DNA of 50,484 bases. It comes from Amycolatopsis circi (lineage in GTDB: Bacteria > Actinomycetota > Actinomycetes > Mycobacteriales > Pseudonocardiaceae). Positions 8,235 through 14,179 of this stretch are shown one piece after another (positions within the stretch are counted from its first letter, which is position 1; each line of letters starts with the position of its first letter). A program made the position numbers and the translations under genes. The notes below the pieces were generated by a model. It ran no database searches, was not told the DNA's origin, and saw only the letters and a list, made by a program, of their open reading frames with translations. The stretch is taken from the NCBI RefSeq assembly GCF_003385235.1, contig NZ_PQIA01000063.1:1-50484 (forward strand), read 5' to 3'.

Positions 8235-9000
8235 CGGCTACGGCAAGGAAATGCGCGCTGGCGTTGATGAGGAGCGGGTCCTGTTCGACCAGACGGGCGC
8301 AGCGAAGGGCCGCGTCCACGCGTGCGTCGAATTCTTCGAGACCGGCGACGTCCAGTGCGGGCCAAGCGGGGCCTTCTACGCCGTACACGGAAATCCCGGA
8401 CAGGCCAGCGGTTTCCAGCTCGTCGCGAAGCTCGTCCGCGGTGTGGAAATGCGCGGGTACGAAGCCGACGTGGCCGTCGTAGCGTCCAGTACCGATGACC
8501 TCTTCAACCGCAGTGCTTAATTGCTCGGTGAGCTGACCGTTTGTTCCGGTTTCCAGGGCCGAGAGATAACGACTGATCGCAGCGGCGAACAGCAGTCCTC
8601 CAGGCCGAAGCACGCGCCGGGCTTCGGCAATCGCCTGCGCACGGTCGTCGGATTCGGTCAGGTGATAGAGAGGGCCCATCAGCAACACTGTATCCGCACT
8701 ATTGTCCGGCCAGGGCAAAGCTCGTGCATCGCCGACTTCTGCCGTGACGCCTTCGATTTCGACTGCCTCCGCGACATGACCGGCCACCGGATCGACTACG
8801 TGCACCGAATGTCCGTCCGCGGCCAGCCAACGGGCGTGCACCCCGGTTGCCCCGCCGACATCGAGCACTCTCTGCCCCGTCGACGGTATCGCTCTGCGCA
8901 CGAGTTCTTGGGTGCGCCGGAATTCCAGTCTGCCGTGCGGCGATCTGACCAGCCGCGTGTTCTCAGCGGTCTCGGTGTCGTAGTGCTCAACCAAAGTCAT
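8227..9000 (-). CDS. Class I SAM-dependent methyltransferase
   Basis: A 257-residue Rossmann-fold methyltransferase. Motif I is VLDVGGATGVHARWLA, followed by the acidic strand end VHVVDP, the GDARALPWPDNSADTVLLMGPLYHL block (motifs II-III) and ARRVLRPGGLLF. The LYHL and later segments resemble small-molecule methyltransferases rather than rRNA enzymes, but no substrate is visible. The ATG at 9000 is the first sensible start. It is convergent with the pseudouridine synthase. It follows the secreted-protein gene on the same strand, with a strong terminator hairpin (9045-9079) between them, so it is probably transcribed separately. Confidence 0.83.
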   Translation of the reverse strand: MTLVEHYDTETAENTRLVRSPHGRLEFRRTQELVRRAIPSTGQRVLDVGGATGVHARWLAADGHSVHVVDPVAGHVAEAVEIEGVTAEVGDARALPWPDNSADTVLLMGPLYHLTESDDRAQAIAEARRVLRPGGLLFAAAISRYLSALETGTNGQLTEQLSTAVEEVIGTGRYDGHVGFVPAHFHTADELRDELETAGLSGISVYGVEGPAWPALDVAGLEEFDARVDAALRCARLVEQDPLLINASAHFLAVAVN

Positions 9001-9044
9001 GGCCGCAACAGTGACCGAATTCCCGTGCCGCGGCAACGGAAATT

Positions 9045-9079
9045 CCCGCCGGACGGATGCCGGGCACCCGTCCGGCGGG
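9045..9079 (-). terminator. GC-rich hairpin terminator
   Basis: Perfect 12-base arms CCCGCCGGACGG (9045-9056) and its complement (9068-9079) with an 11-base loop, immediately after the stop of the minus-strand secreted-protein gene at 9087. There is no clear T-run, as is common in actinomycete terminators. Confidence 0.7.
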
Positions 9080-9086
9080 CAAGCGA

Positions 9087-9692
9087 TCACCTGGTCCAGA
9101 ACTTGATTCCGCTCCACTGCACGGTAATCGGCCCGGCCCCGCTCGCCGTCCGGTATGACCCGAACTTGTCGTAATAGCTGCCCGAGGGGCTGTCGTCCGT
9201 CTGCTTCAGCGAACCGTTGATGTACACCTTGTGCGAGCTGCCGACCTCGTTGATCGTGTTGACTCGCACCGAAGTCCCGACTGTCGCACCGGTCGCCACC
9301 GTCTGGCCGTTCTCCACGGTGTACAGCCGACCGCCCTTTTCTACTGCCAGCAGGAAATACGGCCCGGCGTTCGAACCATCGCGGAACGTCTGTTTCAGGC
9401 TGATCCGCGAACCGCCCATGCTGGTGATCTTGAAAGACCCCTCGAACTGGTGCGTGCCGCCGGTGTAGGTGTCGTAGCGGCGTTCGGCCCGCTGCTCGCC
9501 GCTGCCGTCGGAGCAGGTCAGCTTGAAGGTGAGCCCGCTGACCTGGCCGCAGCCCTTCTGCTGCTCCTTGTACCCCGGCGACCAGGGTTTCCAGGTGCCG
9601 CCGCCGACCTGGGCGTCCGCGACCGGGGCGAGAATCGCGAGCCCGCACACCGCCGCCGCCAGGACTCCGCCGATCCGGGTTCTCGTGCGCAC
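9087..9692 (-). CDS. Secreted beta-jelly-roll-like protein, possible polysaccharide lyase
   Basis: A 201-residue exported protein. Residues 1-27 form a Sec signal peptide (basic RTRTR, hydrophobic core, cleavage near VADA-QV). The mature part is rich in short beta strands. SHKVYINGSLKQTDD and YYDKFGSYRTASG recall the VYVNG and YFKFGxY segments of jelly-roll polysaccharide lyases such as PL7 and PL20 families. Two cysteines (GCGQ and LTCSDG) could form a disulfide in the secreted protein. Lyase activity is a guess from these motifs; a carbohydrate-binding role is equally possible. It is divergent from the winged-helix gene at 9830. Confidence 0.65.
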   Translation of the reverse strand: MRTRTRIGGVLAAAVCGLAILAPVADAQVGGGTWKPWSPGYKEQQKGCGQVSGLTFKLTCSDGSGEQRAERRYDTYTGGTHQFEGSFKITSMGGSRISLKQTFRDGSNAGPYFLLAVEKGGRLYTVENGQTVATGATVGTSVRVNTINEVGSSHKVYINGSLKQTDDSPSGSYYDKFGSYRTASGAGPITVQWSGIKFWTR

Positions 9693-9829
9693 GTGCCAAC
9701 CTCCGTGGAACTCAGGGCGGCGGTAGCGGTACAGGTCCAGACCACTGGGTGCTCACTCTAAGTCCCCGGCCGGTCGCGGACAAGAGCCCGTCCCTTGACG
9801 ACTTTGTTTGTCACTGCTTGGCTCAAGGG

Positions 9830-10408
9830 ATGCAGGACGTCGAAGTGATCGAGGACCCCGCCGTCGCGGCGGCCGCGCTGGACCCGGTGCGCGCCCGCCT
9901 GCTGGCCGCGCTGACCGAACCGGCGTCCGCCGCGGCACTGGCCGCCAAGGTGGGCCTGACCAGGCAAAAGGTCAACTACCACCTGCGCGCGCTCGAATCG
10001 CACGGCCTGGTCGAACCCGCCGGGACCCGGCAGTGGGGCGGCCTCACCGAACGGCTCTTCGCCGCCACCGCCGGTGCCTACTTGGTCTCCCCCGCCGCTC
10101 TCGGCGCGGCCGGAGCCGCCCAGGTAACGCCGGACCGCCTTTCGGTGAGCTACCTGCTGGCCGTCGCCGGTCGGACCCTGCGCGAGGTCGCCGGACTGGC
10201 CCGACGCGCGGCTCGCGCGGGCAAGCCGCTCTCGACGCTGACTTTGGACACGGAAATCGCCTTCGCCTCCGCCCGTGACCGTTCGTCGTTCACCGACGAA
10301 CTGACCACTCTGATCACCGACCTTGTGTCCCGCTACCACAACGAATCCGCCCCCGACGCCCGCCTGCACCGGCTCGTCGTCACCGCGCATCCCAAGCCCG
10401 CCGAGTAG
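9830..10408 (+). CDS. Winged-helix (ArsR-like) transcriptional regulator
   Basis: A 192-residue DNA-binding protein. Residues 10-65 form an ArsR-type winged helix: LDPVRARLLAALTEPASAAALAAKVGLTRQKVNYHLRALE is the helix-turn-helix, and GLVEPAG starts the wing. The C-terminal half is alanine- and arginine-rich with predicted helices and no recognised ligand site or metal cysteines. I chose ATG 9830, giving MQDVEVIEDP, because the earlier in-frame start runs through promoter-like sequence. Genes of this type often sit beside SRPBCC (AHSA1) genes; none is present. Its target is unknown, perhaps its own promoter or the divergent secreted gene. Confidence 0.75.
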   Translation: MQDVEVIEDPAVAAAALDPVRARLLAALTEPASAAALAAKVGLTRQKVNYHLRALESHGLVEPAGTRQWGGLTERLFAATAGAYLVSPAALGAAGAAQVTPDRLSVSYLLAVAGRTLREVAGLARRAARAGKPLSTLTLDTEIAFASARDRSSFTDELTTLITDLVSRYHNESAPDARLHRLVVTAHPKPAE

Positions 10409-10413
10409 TTCAT

Positions 10414-10429
10414 CCGAACAGGTGTTCGA
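10414..10429 (+). promoter_or_regulatory. LexA-type SOS box upstream of alkB
   Basis: CCGAAC-AGGT-GTTCGA differs at one of 12 defined bases from the actinobacterial LexA consensus TCGAAC-N4-GTTCGA. It lies 21 bases before the AlkB start codon and would overlap the promoter, as expected for LexA repression. Confidence 0.72.
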
Positions 10430-10437
10430 TCGTCGTG

Positions 10438-10443
10438 TAGCTT
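10438..10443 (+). promoter_or_regulatory. Probable -10 element for a leaderless alkB transcript
   Basis: TAGCTT fits the actinobacterial -10 pattern TANNNT and ends six bases before the ATG at 10450, so the start of transcription would coincide with the start codon. The nearby GGAGG (10444-10448) is only one base from the ATG, too close to work as a ribosome binding site. Confidence 0.5.
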
Positions 10444-10449
10444 GGAGGC

Positions 10450-11076
10450 ATGAGTCAGGCATTTCAGGGCTCGCTGTTCGGTGCCAGCGGGCCGGCCACG
10501 GTGGGCCCGCTGTCCACCGTGCAGCGCACCGAACTCGGGCAAGGCGCGTGGATCGACGTGCTGCCGGGATGGCTCGACGGCTCGGACGAGCTGTACGAGC
10601 ACCTGGCGGCCGAGGTCCCGTGGTACGCGGAGCGGCGGCAGATGTACGACCGGGTCGTCGCCGTCCCTCGGCTGCTGTGCTTCTACCGGGAGCACGCGCC
10701 GCTGCCGCATCCGGTCCTGACCGAGGCGCGGGAGGCGCTGTCCGCGCATTACGCGGCTGAACTGGGCGAACCGTTCCGCACGGCCGGGCTCTGCTACTAC
10801 CGCGACGGCCAGGACAGCGTCGCCTGGCACGGCGACGACCTAGGCCGCGGCCGGACCGAGGACACCATGGTGGCGATCCTGTCCGTCGGCGCGGCCCGGC
10901 ATCTGGCGCTGCGGCCGAGGGGCGGCGGGGACTCGCTGCGGTACCCGCTGGGACACGGGGACTTGATCGTGATGGGCGGGTCGTGCCAGAGGACGTGGGA
11001 ACACGCGATCCCGAAGACGGCCCGTTCGGTGGGGCCGCGGATCAGCGTGCAGTTCCGGCCGAGAGGAGTGCGATGA
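10450..11076 (+). CDS. alkB: AlkB-type 2-oxoglutarate/Fe(II) dioxygenase, DNA alkylation repair
   Basis: A 208-residue member of the AlkB family, which oxidatively removes methyl groups such as 1-methyladenine and 3-methylcytosine from DNA or RNA. The iron ligands are visible as H127 and D129 (WHGDD) and H185 (WEHAIPK). The 2-oxoglutarate and substrate arginines are R197 and R203 in RISVQFR. GLCYYRDGQDSVAWH is the typical lid-to-core stretch. The N-terminal AFQGSLFG resembles actinobacterial AlkB starts, which supports the ATG at 10450. A LexA-type box and a -10 placed for a leaderless transcript sit just upstream, so SOS induction is likely. Confidence 0.92.
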   Translation: MSQAFQGSLFGASGPATVGPLSTVQRTELGQGAWIDVLPGWLDGSDELYEHLAAEVPWYAERRQMYDRVVAVPRLLCFYREHAPLPHPVLTEAREALSAHYAAELGEPFRTAGLCYYRDGQDSVAWHGDDLGRGRTEDTMVAILSVGAARHLALRPRGGGDSLRYPLGHGDLIVMGGSCQRTWEHAIPKTARSVGPRISVQFRPRGVR

Positions 11077-11658
11077 GGTGAGAGGTGCGGCGAGGGAGCT
11101 GCTGGGAGAGGGGCGCGGTGCCGGGCGCTGAGTTGGCCCGGTTCGAGTTGATGGGTTCCGAGCGTGACACCGTCGATTCGAGCGTGCCCGTCGTGTGCGC
11201 TGCGAGCGCGCCGTCGAGGTGGGCGAGCTGTCGGCATTGCCGCTGTCGGTGATCGCGCTGTCGGTCTTCCCGCTGTCGTCATCGGGCAGTTGTAATCGCG
11301 CTGTCGGTCTTCCCGCGGTTGTCATCGCGCGGTTGTCATCGCGCGGTTGTCATCGCGCGGTTGTCATCGCGCGGTTGTCATCGCGCGGTTGTCATCGCGC
11401 GGTTGTCATCGCGCGGTTGTCATCGCGCGGTTGTCATCGCGCGGTTGTCATCGCGCGGTTGTCATCGCGCGGTTGTCATCGCGCGGTTGTCATCGCGGTC
11501 GGTGTTGCCGCTGTCCCAAGCCGTCCGCTGGGCATATCCATAGCATCCGGCGGTCGGGGTTCGATCCCGCAACCCCGCCGCAGCCGTGCTCGAATCCTGC
11601 GCGCCACCAGTCTCCGGCCTGCCCGAGGCGGCCCCCTTGGCGGCCCCGGGATCGAGCG
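11077..11658. other. Gene-free interval with repeats
   Basis: No convincing gene lies here. Long frames exist on both strands, but they only read through the repeat. The first 240 bases contain degenerate relatives of the later repeat (CTGTCGGTCTTCCCG occurs twice and TGTAATCGCGC once). The perfect array follows at 11316-11497. The P450 stop is at 11659. Confidence 0.7.
11316..11497. repeat. Thirteen perfect copies of a 14-bp tandem repeat
   Basis: The unit CGGTTGTCATCGCG is repeated 13 times without a mismatch (182 bases). The unit length is not a multiple of three, so every frame is open across it and gives a 14-residue peptide period. Perfect identity suggests recent expansion by slippage. 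There are no spacers, so it is not a CRISPR array. Confidence 0.95.
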
Positions 11659-12936
11659 TCAGTCCACCAGCACCGGCAGCGAGTCGAGCCCGTACACGAT
11701 CGACACCTTCCGGAACGCCAGTTCCTCCGGCTGCACCGCCAGCCGCAGGTTGGGGAACCGCCGGACCAGCGCCGGATAGGCCGCCCGCAGTTCCATCCGG
11801 CCCAGTTCCGCGCCGATGCAGCGGTGGATGCCGTACCCGAACGCCAGGTGCGAGGACGGGTCGCGGGTCGGGTCGAAGCGGTCCATGTCGCCCTTGCCGA
11901 GCACCGGGTCGCGGTCCGCGACCGACAGCGACACCAGCACGATGTCGCCTTCGCTGATGTGCACGCCGGCGACGTCCAGGTCCTGCTTCGCGAACCGCGG
12001 GAACGCCATCTGCACCACCGTCAGGTACCGCAGCAGCTCCTCGACGAACCGGTGCACCGAATCGTCGTCGCCCCGGACCGCCTCGAACGCGGCCGGGTCG
12101 CGCAGCACCACCAGCGCGCCCAGCGCCAGCATGCTCGCCGTGGTCTCGAGGCCGCCGGTCAGGATGCCGTCCGCGAGACCGGCGAGTTCGCGGTCGTCGA
12201 TCTCGTCGCCGTGCTCCTTGATCAGCATGCCGAGCAGGCCGTCGCCGGGCTGTTCGCGCTGCTTGCGCACGATTTCCAGCAGGTATCCCAGCGACTCCGA
12301 GATCGCGCCCAGCGACGCGCCCGCGCCGCTGAACAGGTCAAATCGCGCGGTGCTCAGCCGCTGGAAGTCCGCGCGGTCCTCATAGGACACGCCGAGCAGC
12401 TCGCAGATCGTGAGCGACGGGATCGGCAGCGCGAACTGCTCCCACAGATCGACCGGACCGTCGGCGGCGGCCATCGCGTCCAATTGGCCCGCCACAATCT
12501 CGTCGATCCGCGGCGTGAGCCGGGACAGCCGGCGCATCGTGAACTCCGGCGTCAGCAGCTTCCGCAGCCGGGTGTGGACCGGCGGATCGGCGAATCCGAG
12601 ACCGCCCGGGTTCTGGTCCTCCGTGACGCCCGCGTTGCCGACGAGGTTCGTGAAGTCGTTGCTGAACTCCGTGCCCTTCCCGAGGACGGCCTTGGCCTCC
12701 TCGTACCCGGTCACGAGCCAGGCGTTCATCCCGAACGGCAGGTCCAGCTTGCTGATCGGCGCCTCGCCGCGCAGCCGGCCGAGGTCCGGGACCGGGTCGA
12801 GACCCTGGCGGCGCAGCGGCTCCAGGGCCGAGTCCGGCAGCAGCGCCATCTTCTCGAGATCGAAACCGCGCTTCTGCTGGCGGGCGATGTACCGGCGGCC
12901 GGCCCAAGCGAGGACGCGCGAACGGAGACTCCCCAT
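11659..12936 (-). CDS. Cytochrome P450
   Basis: A 425-residue soluble bacterial P450 mono-oxygenase. The heme-binding loop FGYGIHRCIG is near the C-terminus, with the cysteine as iron ligand. The K-helix ExxR appears as EELLR. The I-helix reads ADGILTGGLETTAS, where the usual alanine-glycine pair is GG and the proton-relay threonine is kept. PPVHTRLRKLLTPEFT is the C-helix heme-propionate region. The ATG at 12936 gives a basic N-terminus without a membrane anchor. No ferredoxin or reductase gene is adjacent, so electrons must come from partners elsewhere. The substrate is unknown; no biosynthetic cluster surrounds it. Confidence 0.92.
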   Translation of the reverse strand: MGSLRSRVLAWAGRRYIARQQKRGFDLEKMALLPDSALEPLRRQGLDPVPDLGRLRGEAPISKLDLPFGMNAWLVTGYEEAKAVLGKGTEFSNDFTNLVGNAGVTEDQNPGGLGFADPPVHTRLRKLLTPEFTMRRLSRLTPRIDEIVAGQLDAMAAADGPVDLWEQFALPIPSLTICELLGVSYEDRADFQRLSTARFDLFSGAGASLGAISESLGYLLEIVRKQREQPGDGLLGMLIKEHGDEIDDRELAGLADGILTGGLETTASMLALGALVVLRDPAAFEAVRGDDDSVHRFVEELLRYLTVVQMAFPRFAKQDLDVAGVHISEGDIVLVSLSVADRDPVLGKGDMDRFDPTRDPSSHLAFGYGIHRCIGAELGRMELRAAYPALVRRFPNLRLAVQPEELAFRKVSIVYGLDSLPVLVD

Positions 12937-13288
12937 GCCGGCGACAGTACCGCAAGCACCCCGCGCACCGGTCCTCGGCGGAGACGCCCGTCACCCTGTG
13001 ACCAGCGCCGGTGCCCATCACGCACCCTGCGCAGAACAGGCGCTCGCGACCTGCTGTCCCGATAGGAATACGCCACGGACAGCGACCTCGCTGGGTCCAC
13101 GGCCGAGGAAATCGCGGCTGCGCAGGAGGAAGTCGCCAAGGACATACGCTGGCAGACGCATCGCGGGCGATCGCGCCAAGCCGCCGTCGCCCCACGCCAG
13201 GATCGGGCCGGGGCCCGCAAGAACCGCGGCAAATACTTGGTGCCCGTGACCGGCGAAGCGTCGCAACAACCCCGCCGGTCACGGAGTC
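12937..13288. other. Gene-free interval
   Basis: Frames exist on both strands, but none has a convincing start and family. One plus-strand frame is open from 13066 and reads TAEEIAAAQEEVAKDIRW, which looks protein-like. It has no start codon behind its upstream stop at 13063-13065 and ends in arginine-rich nonsense, so it could be the remnant of a lost gene. Confidence 0.5.
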
Positions 13289-14179
13289 TCATTCTTCCCG
13301 CAACGCCAGCGCCACCGCGCCCAGCAGCGCGGCGTCCTGATCGAACCGCGCGGGCACCAGTTCCGGTGGGAACGGCACCGCGGCCGTCAGCCGTTCTCGC
13401 AGCGCGGGCAGCAGCACATCTGCCGACCGGACCAACCCGCCGCCCACCGCGATTCGCGAAGGGTCGTAGGCGATCGCCAGGTTGGCCACGTGCATGGAAA
13501 GCTCGTCCAACGCCGAAGCGACGAGTTCCTTGGCGTCGGGGTTCTCCCGCGCCAGGGCGAACAACTCCCCCGCGGTGACCGGGCGGCCGAGCAGCGCGGT
13601 CGCCCGCGTGCCCAGCCACCGGCCTCCGACGGCTTCTTCCAGCGGCGCCGCTCCGCTGGCGAATCCGTCGGCGTCTTGGGGGGTGCGCAGGTTGTATCCG
13701 ATCTCCCCGGCCGCCCCGTTCGCACCGGTCAGCAACCGGCCTCCGACCAGGACCGCGGCGGCGATGCCGGTGCCCAGCGACAAGAAGACCGCCGGGTCCG
13801 CGCCCTTCAACGTTCCCCAGGTCCATTCCGCCAGGGCAGCGGCTTTCGCGTCCGTGCCCACGGCCACCGGAACGGCCGGGAAGGCCGCCGACACCAGTTC
13901 GGCCAGGTGGAGTTCTTCCCAGCCGGGCACGTTCGGGGCCAGCAGGATCCGGTCCGGCAGCACGATTCCCGGGCTCACTACCCCGATCGCGGCGATCCGG
14001 GCGTCACCGACCAGTTCGGTCGCAGCGGCCAGCGCCCGGGTGACCACCTGTTCGGCACCCGCTTCGGCGTCGGTGTCCAGGCGGCGGGTGGCCCGCAGCG
14101 TGCCGGTCCGGTCGGACAGACCCAGCGCCACTTTCGTGCCGCCGAAGTCGATGCCCAGGATCAGGTCTTCCGATGTCAC
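13289..14179 (-). CDS. ROK-family sugar kinase
   Basis: A 296-residue ROK (repressor, ORF, kinase) protein of the kinase class, with no helix-turn-helix domain. The ATP-binding motif DFGGTK is at 11-16. SLGTGIAAAVLVGGRL is the second phosphate-binding loop, and GTDAKAAALAEW carries the putative catalytic aspartate. The zinc-binding CxCG cluster of many ROK proteins is absent. The GTG at 14179 overlaps the stop of the glucosaminidase gene (GTGA), so it is translationally coupled to it. The context argues for phosphorylation of glucosamine or a similar sugar after uptake; that is inference. Confidence 0.82.
   Translation of the reverse strand: MTSEDLILGIDFGGTKVALGLSDRTGTLRATRRLDTDAEAGAEQVVTRALAAATELVGDARIAAIGVVSPGIVLPDRILLAPNVPGWEELHLAELVSAAFPAVPVAVGTDAKAAALAEWTWGTLKGADPAVFLSLGTGIAAAVLVGGRLLTGANGAAGEIGYNLRTPQDADGFASGAAPLEEAVGGRWLGTRATALLGRPVTAGELFALARENPDAKELVASALDELSMHVANLAIAYDPSRIAVGGGLVRSADVLLPALRERLTAAVPFPPELVPARFDQDAALLGAVALALREE

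Noticed and set aside
11316..11497. CRISPR-like array
   Set aside because: The 14-bp units are contiguous with no spacers, and no cas gene is present.
11347..13065. A 572-codon plus-strand frame starting in the 14-bp repeat
   Set aside because: It begins in the tandem repeat and then runs antisense to the P450 gene, whose heme and I-helix motifs prove the minus-strand reading.
13066..13300. Possible small gene with TAEEIAAAQEEVAKDIRW
   Set aside because: No start codon follows the upstream in-frame stop at 13063-13065 and no ribosome binding site is seen; the frame turns arginine-rich. It may be a relic, but I cannot support a gene.
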